This document shows positions 1 through 12,421 of a stretch of 64,000 bases of DNA, piece after piece (the first letter of the stretch is position 1; every line of letters begins with the position of its first letter). The position numbers were made by a program, and so were the translations under genes. Source of the DNA: Oscheius dolichura (lineage: Eukaryota; Nematoda; Chromadorea; Rhabditida; Rhabditidae); NCBI GenBank assembly GCA_932521035.1, contig OW051496.1, positions 806,001 through 870,000 on the forward strand, in the 5' to 3' direction. Under the pieces are notes generated by a model, which worked only from the letters and a program-made list of their open reading frames with translations, was not told the origin of the DNA and did no database searches.

Positions 1-2412
1 GTAGGCCAAGAAGCAGATACAGGGAACAATGAAGGAGTAGTAGAGGAAGACGGCCAGGGAGTAGCACTCTTCCAGCTGTTTCTTAGCCGTCAACAGGTAG
101 TGATGGTGGGTTTGAATCTCGTCCAAGTAGTGCAACTTGACCAGGGGAGGAGAGTCACTGAAACGACTGGGATACGGGGAATGACTAATTTGTGTATCAT
201 AATACTGTCTATTAGAAAATTTGTAGATTGGACACGCCGACGGTACATCGGAATCATAGATCTTATTCGCTAAAGTAACCAACTTGAAACCAACGATGTC
301 GCCTATACATAACATATGTTTGCCCTTTGTTTTCTTTTTATAGTTTTATCGAAACGCTAAAATAAATATTTTCGTAAAGTCTGTAATCGAAGCTTTGTGT
401 TATTTTTAACGTTTTTGACTTCTTTCCGTGTGCCTGGAATTTCTCTTCATCTGCCAAATTTTGGGAAACGTCCGTCCAGCTGCACAGAATTGAAATTTAC
501 TTTCAGCTTTCTTTTTATATGGTTTTATGAAAACATTAAAATGAATATCATCCCAGACTGCATTGCTTTCATTAGAATCTCATCGAATTCTCAATTTCCT
601 CCCCTGCTTACTTGAAATTCCTTTCCATTTGCTTGTACAAGTTGGCGATAATATAGCGTAGAAACGTACAACTCATGTAGAAATCAACAGCTACCAAAGT
701 AATGGAACATTCCGCCAGTAGAGTCTAAAATTCTCTCTTCTTTACCTCAAAAATATGAGAAATAGCTTACTAGCAACGGTTCAAATGGTAGAAAATACCA
801 TTTTGGTGTAATTAACGGCGAAACCCATTCGATTCCTCGCCGGATAAGGTGGTATTTATTCACTGGAATTACATTTTTACCGAAAAAGGGGAAGAAGAAA
901 CCCACGTAATTCTGCTCCAGCGCCAGAGGAACAAATTATCGTAGTCAAGAGAACGAGAAGTTTTACCGTTCTGTGACCTTGTTCCACGGTTACGGTAGAC
1001 TCTTCCACGTCCAGGGCTATATCGACTGTCTGAAAAAAGGAGTGACTAGTTATGATTGCAGTTTTTAGGATCTTTGGCCTATATTGGCTATGTAATACAT
1101 AAAAAAATCAGAACGGAATGTCTAGCCTTGAAATAAGCAGATTATATTGACTACCTGAAACCGGGTATAGCCCATACCTAACAAAATAAAGAGTAGGCTA
1201 AAGTGAAAGTGAACGTGTGGTGAAGCCAGATAAATTGAAGTCGACTAGTTTGGTAATAATCTTATACCGGCAGTGAAATAAACTAAAAGTCTGCCCGTAA
1301 AACAAATTGAAGAGTACCGACATTTTCTCATGTTATCGACAAACAGCAACGAAACTACTCATTGTCAGACTATTGTATATTCTAATTGTTGGCGGATAAT
1401 AAAGAGTAGCTGAAGCTGTACCTATTCAAATTTAGGCTGCCCTCTCTATTTTGTTCCAAACTGTCTAACTGTGGTATTCACCAAAGAATTTGTTACTTCT
1501 AGTGGTTTGTTTCTGTTTTTGGGGCGAACCCACTCAATAAAGATCGCTTTATTACAGTAACGCTAACTCAGCGGCTCAACGGATAAATGTATGTGCGCTG
1601 GAGCCTTCTTGGAAGCAAAAAGTGTAAAATATCAATTTGATGGTTATTTCTACAGGGATCTGTAACGGGCATCTTTGAATTTGATAATTTATATTGGTTT
1701 CTTGAAACTGTAATGGATCCTTTTTTAAATCTTTTCCGCTTTACGATAAGTATAAAATCTCGCCAAAGCATAGCAAGTTGATTGATCGAATGTGCTGCAA
1801 CATATTTGTTATGTTTCCCCCTTTCCAACGGTCCAAGTGTCCAATTGTCTCACCTCCAAGAATTGCTTCCTTTTTGTGTGCATCAACTTCAGCGAAACCA
1901 GTGTAAGAGTTCCACTCAGTACGAACATAAATCTTGTTAATGATAGGACTAGATTCGGATCGAAGAGGAGCTCTTGAACGGATTGAGATGACTCTGGATC
2001 GCTGCTGAATTGTAACTGGGTCCCGCGACGAATTGTACAGGTCACCTGGAACTTATTTTATAGAAAAATTGAAGGAATATGGTACCATATAAAAGAGAAG
2101 GATCCTCCTGTGCCAATTCAAATGCCTGCTGCCCGTATGACCGTCATGGAGACCGGATAGGTTCATAAAGAGAGTGAGGGGACGGAGAACCTCCCTGGTA
2201 AAGGAGAAAGGCTCGGAAATGGGGATGGCGACAGAGAGGAGCTTATTTTTGAGCATTTGAAGGAGGTTTCTCTTCTCTTTTGGGACTTCTTCATCCAATT
2301 TTGGGGAATTCTCTTCGTTTTCCTCTTCTGGAGCCTCACTTTTCTCGGTTTCATGACTTCCAGACAGAGTATTACTCTCAGAAAGAGCTTCTTTCTGCTC
2401 TTCGTCATCCAT
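1..2412 (-). CDS. Gustatory-receptor-like 7TM chemoreceptor, 3' end cut by window edge
   Basis: Predicted seven-helix membrane chemoreceptor of the insect GR / nematode GUR-Srr type. The start chosen is the ATG at 2412 (MDDEEQKEALSES), giving an acidic N-terminal tail of about 75 residues that the neighbouring paralogue lacks. Exon 1 (2412-2086) ends after LLFYM at a GTACC donor; a 40-base intron leads to exon 2 (2045-1854), which carries a hydrophobic helix (LTRFMFVLSGTLTLVSL). Further exons match the paralogue in order: about 1031-880 (TVDIALDVEESTV), about 835-772 (SPLITPKWYFLPFEPLL), about 727-625 (FYMSCTFLRYIIANLYK) and, from about 155 to the edge, LHYLDEIQTHHHYLL followed by helix 5/6. 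The exon-by-exon match to the complete gene at 2983-7040 is the main support. The C-terminal TY...QF signature lies off the window. Internal exon borders below 1854 are approximate. Confidence 0.75.
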
Positions 2413-2477
2413 TTTGATAGTTTCTGGCTTACTGTAGCCTGTAAATGGTGGTATTCGAGTCTGGAGAGATGCGCGCG

Positions 2478-2569
2478 CCCGCACCCGTAAAATCTCGGCA
2501 GCTGGTCGGTTTTTACTAAACGCGGCACTAATTCAGAACTTTCTACTGCCGAGATCTTACGGGTCCGGG
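2478..2569. mobile_element. MITE family A, copy 1 (about 92 bp, terminal inverted repeats)
   Basis: Begins CCGCACCCGTAAAATCTCGG and ends with the inverted complement (CTGCCGAGATCTTACGGGTC). The same ends recur at 24558-24649, 25314-25407 and 60313-60407, with different interiors. It sits just upstream of the start of the left-edge receptor gene. Confidence 0.75.
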
Positions 2570-2982
2570 AATTTTCAATTTTTTAGAGGAGAAAGATAAA
2601 AAGACGTCTTTGTGGATTGAGAATGAGCGGAAATTTGAAATTTGAACCTATTTAAAGGTCTCACAAAACAATGGAAAGAGGCAAAAAGGCGGAAATTCAT
2701 CATCCGGCACAAACACAGAACCAAACGCCAGGCGGCAATGCACACACAGCCAATTAACTTAAAATGAAACCTCGTTGACCTCTCGGGAGGGTCAACAAAA
2801 CACTGCTGGCCATGGAAAGATTAAACATTTATGAGAGGGATTTGCAGGAAATAACATTAGGACGATTCGGGAAACTTTTCCAATGTCATTTATGGCCTCT
2901 TTTCCTGGAAATTCCAAAAAAAAATCAAAAAATTTATGAATAAAAAAACAGAATTAACAAGATAAGAAAGATATCTCTAGTC

Positions 2983-5900
2983 TTATTTCAACGGAATCGC
3001 CTCGGCTGTAGTTGTCCCCTGCTGGACGGAGACGCCGTCGAATTGCATTAAAATTAAGAAATACGTGAAGATGGCAGAGAAGAGCTGGAAAAAAAAATTA
3101 GAGCATTTGTCATGGAGGTTGATCGAATTTCTCGGTAGAGAACTTTATGAAAGGTGGATAAAACCTTTTAAAAACTCACACTGAGAAGAATTTTCCTATT
3201 CATATAGAAGTAATTATTAGCGGAGAGGGTCAGCTTCGTCGAGTGCATTTGGAAAGCCAGGAAATTCATCTGGGCCTGGAAAATTTTATGAAGTTTTAGG
3301 GACAATTTAATAGGAAAAAGAATCAAAAAGCCGTTCATTAGTTTAGAAATGGTTTTCGGTTACAGTAACAAAGTAGCGTGTGAACTGTGGCTTTCTGACA
3401 AAGTAGCGTGTGAACTGTGGCTTTCTAGCACATGGAATCCAATGAAATTTTTGAATTACTTGAGAGTTTTTTGGGTTTAGAGGCAATTTAATAAGACCTG
3501 GATCAAATTACCAGTAGTTCATGCCCGCCCGGAAAAAAACCGACAGCCAACATATAGCATGTGAACTGTGGCTCTTTCTTATAAGAAAAAGAAACTAACC
3601 AGGACTAGAAGATCCCTCTCTTCGCAGAGCGTCTCATGGTACATTTTGAAACATGCAGTCAATAATTTGTCACCCTGAAAACGAATAGGTCCTTAGTTTA
3701 TCCCTTTTCAGTAGAATTTAACCTTTTCATGAACCATAAAAGCGGGAATACTGAAGAGGAGAAGAGTTATGACCATGTGGATGATCCAAATGAGGATGGC
3801 CAACAGTTCGGCAAAGTCTGCGTGGATATTCCGGGTAATTATATAGGAAAGAAGACAGAGAATGGGAATACAGGCCCCGTAGGTGTAGAACAGGGCGAAG
3901 GAGAAGTTATCCTCGATTAGGGACTTCCCGTTGAAGATTTCTTGGTAGTGGACTTGGACATCGTGGATCTGCTGGAGGGAGGCTTCAGGAACTGGACAAC
4001 TGAAAGAGGAAAGTTTCATATTAGTGATATTTGGAAAGAATTATTTAGTATTGGGGGTAAACCAAAGGAAAATGAGCAGTAGGCAGTTTTTTTTGGGGTG
4101 CAATGGTTTTTAGCCCATTACCAAATTGTGGCACTTGGTCAGCATAACTGCTCATTCAAACAACTAAATTTTTCTCTGCGGCAGTCACCTAACAGTAGTC
4201 TATAGACCAAAATTATTTTGAATGGGAGGTGAGACAATGAAAAAAAAAACTAATGGTCTGTGGTATTCACAAAGGAATTGAATAAAGGGTTTCTAAAAAA
4301 AGTCGTGTGAATGAAATCAACTGCTCAAGAAATACTTTGTACTCCGCGTAAACCATCAGAAAATGGAAATATTGACTTTTGGCCGTAGCTATGCTAAAGG
4401 CCGGGGGTAGCGGCCGCCTTATCTGGCTTTCTATATGACAGTTAGCTCCGACGGTCTCTCGGGAATTCTCTTGTATTCCGAATAAAACCAAGAAATACAT
4501 CTAATTGTGATGTTTTTTTCCCTTCCTAGCAGCATATTTTTGACTTTTATTGCTTCTAAACTAACTTTAACGGTGCCATTTTATCCGGCATACTTTAGTA
4601 TTTCATGTAGAACATCAAAATAACCTGATTCCGTGCCAGACTAGCCGAATAGTTATGGTTTTACCGCCTATACATTTCTACTGAGTAGCCAGCACAAAAT
4701 ATCGACTGCGAGCTTTTTGAATAACCAATGAAACAGTAAGAAATTATTGGAATTATGGTTGTTGATCGTAAATCTGGATTCGTAATTTGTTTTGTAATAG
4801 AATTAAAACATTATTAGGAACTAACTCTTCTCTAACAGACGGCACCATTTCATCTATCAGTCTGTGGATGCTCTGTCTCAAAATGAAGCACAATTGAAAG
4901 AAGAGAATAGCCAGCATGGAGATTGAGCTCTGGGCTATGAAAATCTATAATTCTCTTTCTATTTTCCAGGTTTAAAAAGGCAAACAAACCACATATCCCT
5001 CCAATGGGACGAAGTACCAGCTGTCGTTGATCAGGTGCGGAGTCCAGGGAAGGGAAATGACTCCTAATTTGGATACTGTAAGATATTTGGGTCTTGAAGG
5101 GAAAAAGAAAGAGGCTTACACATATGAGTGACGGACATGATCATCGAGAAGGCTAAACTCAGCCCGACTAGGAATTTATTCAGGTGGAAGTGTCGCTTGT
5201 CGTGTTCTTCGTTCCGGTTCTTCCCCAGGCCGCAGTCCAATACCTGGAAAAGAGCCACAGTTAGACAGCGAAGGGCAAAAGTAGACGGCGAGGGCTACAG
5301 TAAGACAGCTAACATCACAAATAGGGGAATGGCGCCACAGTTAGACAGCCGCAACCCACCTGATAGACTCGTTGTCGTTGTTTTTGTAATTTCAGTAATA
5401 AAAATGAAGCCGAAGTTCCGCTGAACAAGAAAAGAGCATTGCAGACCGTCAGCACCACGGCTGGATCGAAAACAGCTCCTTGAAATGTGAAATCCATAAT
5501 TTTTGACCCGTTGTCGCGGACACCAATTTGAGAGAACTTTCTTACGGTAGCTGCCATCTGAAATTGGGGGAAGAATGTTTGTAGGCTGGAAGAAGACGTC
5601 ATTGAAAAAATAAACACCGTTCTCACGAGAGGGAGGGAGGGGGGCACCGACGTCAGAGCTTGGATCCCGGGAAGTCGGGTTAGGGAAGGGAGAAGGCCAT
5701 GTTCAAATGGACGGGGAAAAAGAAGGCTTCCAGAAATGGATAAATTTGATTTTTCATGCTTTCTCATTGTATCCAAAGTTGAATTAACTGCTCCTAGATC
5801 CAAGCGCAGAACTTTATGTTCCACTTGAAACATAAAGAATTTTCAGGGAAACAAACATATTGGGATTGTTAGAAGCTTCTTTGAGCAGTGTTTTTAATGT

Positions 5901-7040
5901 TTCAAAAGTCTTATACATGGTATTTTATGGGTTTCTCTGTTGATATGGGGTTATTCAAATTCTGCTTTCCATAAAGGAAGAAAGAAGTTTCAACGATTGA
6001 GAAAACGGATCATTTTCAATTTGGTAGGGGGAAACAAGACCGGTCACGGATGCTAAAATCAGCTTTACTCTTTGGTTCAGGGATTTATGGTTCAATCAAA
6101 ACATAAATTACCACTCCCAATACTAATATTACTTGTTTTAGGGAGATTTATCAAAAAATTAGAACAAGACCATAAAAATGTATATGCAATTGATGAACAA
6201 CCTCTTCCTAGAAATTCTGCTAGTTTTATCTCCCCATTAAAACTTTTTTTTTCCAACAGGTTTCAAGTGAACTACTAGAAGAGAGAAGAAGCCTCATTAT
6301 TGCTGAAGAGCTCATCGGATGTTTTGTACAGTAAGTTAGATCAAAAGTTATGGAGTCATATGTTTACCTCCAAGAATTTTAACGAATTTTTAAAGATTTT
6401 TAATTTTAGGGAGCGTCAAAGCTAGAAAGGGGTATCCTATCCACTTTCCAGTCTCTTTATGCTTTGTACAAAACATAAAACAAGCAAAGGGGATATAAAT
6501 TCGATGCTGACCCGTCGTACAACGCAATCATTATAACTGTCCGGATGTTTTTAGAGGTCTAACACATAGAATTGTTGGTTCTCTTGCTAAAATTCGAATC
6601 CAACCGATTACAAGATTATAGTGAAGTGCTAGCTAAATAGATACACTAAAAAGGAGCATTGAAACATTTTTCATTTCCAAATTTTACGACTTTTTGAATT
6701 TCATCAGTTCTATTCATATTTTATATCTCTTTTCTCTGCTAATATCTGGATTCTGTTATTCTCAATTGCCGCTTTTTGAAAAGAAAGACCCCACCCATAA
6801 GGGTAGAAAAAATGGACTGGAAAGATGCAGAAACAACTTACGAGTAGTGCAATGACGGAATAGTTATAGACAGCCATTTGCCGTCTCCATTTTTGTTGAA
6901 ATCTGTAGCATTTCAGCTGTTTTTTTGTCCAAAAAGGGGTAAACTTACGTATGATTGAGGCCAATAATCATCATATAAAGGTAGAGGGGCCGTAGAACTT
7001 CATCACAATAAGTACCGGTCATATCGATCTCCATTGACAT
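2983..7040 (-). CDS. Gustatory-receptor-like 7TM chemoreceptor (complete, 399 aa, 10 exons)
   Basis: Predicted chemosensory membrane receptor or ligand-gated channel of the GR/GUR/Srr superfamily. Exons (minus strand): 7040-6949, 6902-6842, 5557-5360, 5243-5120, 5075-4990, 4929-4841, 3999-3723, 3674-3600, 3275-3180 and 3084-2983. They total 1200 bases, i.e. 399 residues plus stop, the usual size for the family. Visible landmarks are the N-terminal EVLRPLYLYMMIIGL, a helix in exon 3 (AVVLTVCNALFLFSGTSASF), IHRLIDEM after helix 4, a helix pair in exon 7 (FALFYTYGACIPILCLLSYI and the next), and the diagnostic final-helix signature TYFLILMQFD, matching TYhhhhhQF. The start is the ATG at 7040 (MSMEIDMTGTY), aligned with the paralogue. 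Introns carry copies of the GCTGTCTAACTGTGGC motif and a 30-base tandem duplication. It lies in tandem with the left-edge paralogue, 571 bases away. The ligand is unknown. Confidence 0.85.
3368..3427. repeat. 30-bp direct tandem duplication in receptor intron
   Basis: Two adjacent near-identical 30-base units containing TGTGAACTGTGGC, with a third partial copy near 3555. It lies inside the intron between exons 8 and 9 of the receptor gene. The core is a sister form of the dispersed TGTCTAACTGTGGC motif. Confidence 0.8.
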
Positions 7041-9696
7041 TTTACGGTCAATTACTGAAAATTGTACTGCCTCCATTGAAAATTAGGAAAGGCGCAATAG
7101 AAATGGCAGTCATGGAACATTTCAAAAACGAATGACCATCCATCTCCAACGAATTTTCCGTGGTTCATGGATTTCAGCTCCGTTGCTACATTATCCAGTG
7201 GACTAAAACTAATACGGAGAAATAAAATACTATCAAATTCATCACGCAAATTTTGTTGAATAGAAGATAAAAACGGTCAACTAATAATAGCACTCACGAA
7301 ACATTTCAAGAAAAAATAAGATAGAGTAGATTTCCACAAGATATTTCAAGGTTATGGACTCGCGTTTTCGTTATTGGACCCATTGGGTAGAATTGAGCGT
7401 AATGATGGGGTGGAAAACGAGAAAATTAAAGGTCTGTATGGGGAAAAATTTGGATTTTCAACCGAATTCGGATCAGTAAGGCGCCTTCCGGGGAAAGACG
7501 AGTCGCTTATGCGATTTTTAGATAAAACAGCTCCAATTGGCCAATTACAGTATGCCGGAGCGTTTACCCCATAAAAGAGCAAAGCTGGGCATCTTTCCCC
7601 CAAAATGTGAACAGCTGTCGTTTACGGGTTTGAACTCCATTTATCCAACGTTTAGCGAAAGCGTTTACTAGTACTCAAACAACTGAGAACCCGGAACATT
7701 TCGCAAATAAATAGTAGAATTGAAACCCACCTCGTTTTCTGATAACCCGCATCCGTTGCTGGAATTCCGGTCGCTTCTTGGCCAACATCGGACTCATTGT
7801 CTCGAGAATGGAGAAGCCTTGGTTCCGAATCTCGCCAATGGTTCGCATACCGGTGGGGACGGGTTCCCCTTTTTTCGTCAAAAAAGGGGATTGGGGAAAG
7901 AAGAAGAAAGAGACGAGAAGAAGAGGAGAAGGGGAGAAGGTGCGCGTCAAATTTCAGGAGGAGTGCCACTCTCGGGAGGCCACGCAGCCGGAGGGGAAGA
8001 GCGATACTTTCCCACGTTTGAAAAGAAATCTGTATACGGCCGTGTGGGGGTGGCAGCCGGGGGCAGCGACGGCAGCAGTAGACGAGGAAACGGGAGGAGG
8101 AAGAGGAAAATACGAAGAGAAAAAATGGGAAAGTTATCATCATGGTACAATTGAAGTACAAAACGTTATGGGCGCTTTATTGCTTCGATAAAACGATAAA
8201 ACGAAATTTTTATAGGCATACGGTAATTTATGATCGCCTTTTATCGGACAAAATGAAATGTATAGCCCTAATTTCGTTCTTCTTTCTTTACTTTGTGAGT
8301 TACTCCGCTAAAAAGCATGCAAATAAAGTTGGTAGGGCAAGCGGAACCAATAAGCAAGCAATAATAGACTTTTTATTGTTCTTGCAAAATCATAAAAGAA
8401 TAACTTTCAACAAAACAGTAGTCCTCTTCAAACGCTCCCGCTTTTCTGAATTTCGTCTTCTTTTTTTTCAATCTGAGAGGTGTTTTCATGAAATGAGACC
8501 GAAAATTAGAAGACATCAGCGACGCTCACTCCCATTGGAGAGCCGTATGGGTAGTGCGTTTTAAAGTTTTAGTAAAACAGTAAAATAAGCTTTTCTCGCA
8601 GGACTGCAATTTGTCGAGAGCTGATGTTTCAGAAACTGTAAACTTTCTTTTTTCTTCAAAAAACAACCGTATAGAAGTTCGGGTACGGTAGCCGGAACAG
8701 CGACAGCAGACAAGGAAAGGAAGAAAATAAGACGGGAGAAATTGGGAGGAAAAGCCGTGATCTACTCTGGATTGAATTACAGAACGCTGTGGATGTTTTA
8801 ATTGTATCGGTGAAATCATAAAACGACAATTCTTACCTTCACAATAGTTGATAATGAACAATTTTCTTTTTGGCGTCAAAAGGTTTATGATTGTAATTCT
8901 CTTCTATTTTGTGAGTTATTCTTGTGAAAAAAGGAGAAAATTAAAGGCTGGATGGAACCAGTGGCAGAGGGAGCATCAACCTGCCAACAGTACAAGACTC
9001 TTTATTGTTTCATAATTTCTTTATATAAAAGTTTTGGGGCATAGCGTGCTCCTTTTGGAATTCCTAGATTGTATTGACCATAATCCCTTCATCTCCTCCT
9101 CTCCTCTCGTTCTTCCGGCCTTTTTTGAATCAGCCTCTTTTGAAAAACCTTTAAAAGCGTCAAATTACTCTAGGGGGCAATATATCCGATTACTTCTCGA
9201 ACTCTGCTCCATTTGGAAGACGGAACTCTTTTTCGAGGCAGGCGCGGGGAGTGCAGATCACTTTTTAGAGAGGGAGCCGCGGAGTTTTAGGGGCTGGCAG
9301 CCAAAATGGCCAGAGATTTCGACGTTTTTAGCTTGAATATTAGAGCCACAGTTAGACAGTTAGCTAAAAAACGGAGCAGGACCATTTTTAGAGCCCGAGA
9401 GGGATTTCCAGGTTGTAGGGAAGATTTTGAACTTGCTTGAATTGCGCCACAGTTAGACATTCAACTACAAATCATGCCGGGACCTTTATTTTTCAGTCAG
9501 AATTGCCTGGCACGAAAGAAATAGACAAGGAAAATTTTATCGGATAAAGAAAACATTTTGAATTTGATTGAAAAGAAAAAGGAATTTTGGCCAACAATTT
9601 GAAAAAGCGCCACAGTTAGACAGTTCAAAATCCTGTCAAAGCCATTATTAGTCCCAAAAGCGCCTACTTCTTCATTCTTTCGCTGTTCTTCTCGAG
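7041..9696. other. Intergenic stretch between receptor and PH-domain gene
   Basis: No gene is established here. One possible minus-strand exon lies at about 7843-7731: ATG, then MRTIGEIRNQGFSILETM, about 38 residues ending at a GTGGG donor, with no convincing partner exons. Purine-rich tracts around 7890-8120 give several overlapping spurious ORFs. Three copies of the dispersed motif in the form GCCACAGTTAGACA lie at 9349, 9446 and 9610, just upstream of the PH gene. Confidence 0.5.
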
Positions 9697-11130
9697 ATGA
9701 GCGGTCTCCTACCCACCGGCCAGCCGTACGAGTCAGAAGTCCTGCTGCAGGATATGACCCTGTGCTACTACAAGCAGAAGAAGGGCGGACTCTTCCCCAG
9801 CTACGGAGAGAAGAAGCACCGGGACGTGATGGTGACGAACACCGGCCAGCTGGTTATCGCCGAGGCCTACAAGACGCTGTTCCTCTTGGACATGAAGAAA
9901 GCCGGCTCGCTGAAGAGCAAGAAAGTGCCGACCGCCTTCAACAATACTCGAAGTCTACTCACCATCAAATTTGAACATACTCACGTCTACTTGGTGCTGA
10001 TCGACGAGAAGGTCGCCCAATGGATGAGCCTCCTCCAGACGATGGCGGTTAGCAGTACTTCCGGTCTGGTTACTCCCGGTCGCAAGGGGACGGAGGAGGT
10101 AATCATTTCACTCTTATTAGGAAATAGGGAGGGAAAGTGTTTCGGTATTCCTTCAAATAAATGGCGCTTTCTAGAAATTGCAGTATTGCGCACAAAACTA
10201 TTCCTGCTTTCCTAATCGTTTATCTACTTTCCTTCTAATTATGACCATTTCAAATAAGCAGGCAAAAAATAATGGAAATATAGAACTTTTCTGTTTTCCT
10301 GCATTCTTTTATACCATTCGCTAAATGAGGAAGCGCTAGGATCTAGAATATTCTTGCTGGAAATTTCAAATTTACCGCTCTCAAATTTACAACGTTTATT
10401 AATTTTTCATGGGGATGTTTTTTGAGATTTCACTTACAATATAACTTTACTGGGCACGGAAGTTCTTCAGTTGCTAAACTTTCAAATATTTTCATTTCTA
10501 TGGAGCGCGTCTGGCAGAAATGATTGTTCATGGTAGATTTTGGCCCTTTCATGTTCCTCTTCACTCTTTTATACCATTTTATCAAAAATAAAACGTTCTG
10601 TATAACAAAAGTCTTGGACAAATTTGATACAAACTATAACTACCCGCTATACTTCTCAGAGCAATTAAAAATTTTTACAGTTTTGTTATTCAAAAAGGCT
10701 ACGTACTGGATAGAAATTTCCCAGAAAATATGTATCAGATGAGTAAAACTGAAAAGAAACCAAAAATTCAACATCTACTAAATTTTTTGGTATTTCACCA
10801 CTGCTTTAACTTTATTGTTGATAAGTATTTGGCTGCTCTTACAGTAATCCCTTCCATTTCCAGAATGCCCTCTCCTTGTCTACTACCCCCGTCTGGAACC
10901 GGCTCGCCCGTCCGAGGCCGTCCTTCTTCAATCCTCGAAAATCAGTCGACAGTGAGGGTGACGAGGACGACGACGGGGAGAAGGAGGACATCTACGACTT
11001 CATGGAGGCTGTCCGAACCGGCCGGGTGGAATTCTTTGCCGGCCAGGAGCAGCCAAAGCCGGCTAAACGCGCCAACTCGAAAGTATCCGTGATGCGTCGA
11101 CTCGTCTCGAAGATTTCTTTCAGGAAATAG
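9697..11130 (+). CDS. PH-domain-like adaptor protein (222 aa, 2 exons)
   Basis: Small cytoplasmic protein with a probable pleckstrin-homology fold, a module that binds phosphoinositides or proteins. Exon 1 (9697-10098) encodes MSGLLPTGQPYESEVLLQDM and then strands typical of PH: VMVTNTGQLVIAE, LLTIKFEHTHVYLVLID and a closing helix with VAQWMSLLQTM, where the conserved Trp is expected. Exon 2 (10864-11130) begins after a TTTCCAG acceptor and encodes a disordered tail with an acidic run (GDEDDDGEKEDIYDF) and a basic end (RRLVSKISFRK). The two exons total 669 bases. The 765-base intron is long for this region. Coding GC is clearly higher than in the flanks. AATAAA follows the stop by 10 bases. 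The family assignment rests on pattern only; I do not recognise a specific orthologue. Confidence 0.75.
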
Positions 11131-11139
11131 AAAACAAAC

Positions 11140-11145
11140 AATAAA
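11140..11145 (+). terminator. Polyadenylation signal of PH-domain gene
   Basis: AATAAA 10 bases after the stop codon. The convergent gene's signal (AATAAA on the minus strand, 11181-11176) lies only about 30 bases further on. Confidence 0.7.
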
Positions 11146-11175
11146 CATTGAAACATAGTGAGGCGTATTCCAATT

Positions 11176-11181
11176 TTTATT
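11176..11181 (-). terminator. Polyadenylation signal of secreted peptide gene
   Basis: AATAAA on the minus strand, about 70 bases after the stop, facing the signal of the convergent PH-domain gene. Confidence 0.6.
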
Positions 11182-11249
11182 CAAAATTTCAAAAAAAAAT
11201 TGAGGAAAAATTAGACAACAGAGTGTACAGGAAGGGGAAAGCGGCTGGA

Positions 11250-12421
11250 TTACGATAGAGAATTGGTGATAGTGGATCCTTGGTGGATTTCGTGGTCTCC
11301 GTGGATCTCATGGTGCTCCTCGTGCCCTTCTGTCGAGTTAGAATGACGGAAGATGCCTTCAATCTTCTCAATTCCGTTATGAACACCGGTTGTAACTGAA
11401 AAAATGGGAAAATTTGGAGGAAATAACCAATTTCTGGGCATTTGCAACGGTTTACAGGCGTAATTTTGAAGCACGTGTTGGATAGAAATCGAGATTTATT
11501 GATTTATACTGTAATGTTCCGGGAACAGTAGAAAGCAGCCCACGTTTTAGGTTCACATTGCGCAGCTGTTCCCTATAGGCTACTCTATTCAATCGTTTCC
11601 TACAATCTATCTCTGCCGGTCATTTGAAAATTCGCGTTGGATGCCTTTGTCTGACATTTGGAAGAATTCCCCCGTCATTTTGGAATCAGTAATTGAAGAC
11701 TTATAGAGTTCCGTGATCAGTAGAAATTGGCTGGCTTATTTTTCGAAACAGTGTTATTTCCCCTCCTTCATGCTCAAATATTCGTTACAAACGGCTTTCA
11801 ATCGTAATTTGGCCATTTTCTTGGAAATAAGAGCTTATTGAACGCGTTTTTTCTACGCTTTCTAGTCGTTTCATCTCTAAATGTTTCTAGAGTAGTAGAA
11901 ATTAACTGATTCTCCAAGATCGTGTTCAACTTGAGCCGTTCTGGACACTAGATTACCTTATATAATGCGCCCAAAATCTGGTGAGCATATTACAATTTCT
12001 TTTTTGAAACATTGGCTGAAATAAAAGCGCGTTGAGGTCCCTTTTCTCCCTAATTAGATATTCTTAGTTCAAAATTTTCCAACATTTCGGGATAAATACA
12101 AATTGGTTCATTTTTTTGAAGTTTACATTAGATGGGCCACGTCAATTTCTTGATATATTTAATTCGAAACTTTGAGTAGTTTCGGGAGCAGAAGAAATTA
12201 GCCTGTCTTCCTAACTTCCCAGTGGGTTTGCCTTTGATCGTTTTGACAAATTATCGCCTCATTTACTCACATTTGTTCCAGACTCCTTTAATAAATCCCG
12301 GCTCTGATCCATTGACCGGCGGCTGCCCAGTAACGGCCTCTATTCCCTGATGTCTCTCTTCACCAGGAGCGGAATAGGCCACAGCCACAACAACAAGAAG
12401 GAGTAGAGCCAGAGAGCGCAT
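11250..12421 (-). CDS. Secreted histidine-rich peptide (98 aa, 2 exons)
   Basis: Short predicted secreted peptide of unknown function. Exon 1 (12421-12271) starts MRSLALLLLVVVAVAYSA, a clear signal peptide with likely cleavage after YSA, followed by PGEERHQGIEAVTGQPPVNG. Exon 2 (11395-11250), after a TTTTTTCAG acceptor, carries a run rich in His and Glu (HEEHHEIHGDHEIHQ) and ends TNSLS-stop. Exons total 297 bases. An NxS/T glycosylation site (NGS) is present, and a second (NST) precedes the His-rich run. The 875-base intron is large compared with the coding part. The His/Glu cluster could bind metal ions, but that is inference. No known family is recognised. Confidence 0.75.

Noticed and set aside
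4267-4500. Minus-strand ORF MYFLVLFGIQENSRETVGAN inside the receptor gene
   Set aside because: It falls in an intron of a model that already sums to 400 codons; no receptor-like homology.
7652-8161. Long overlapping ORFs on both strands
   Set aside because: Purine/pyrimidine-rich low complexity; no domain, no consistent splice pattern beyond one possible exon at 7843-7731.
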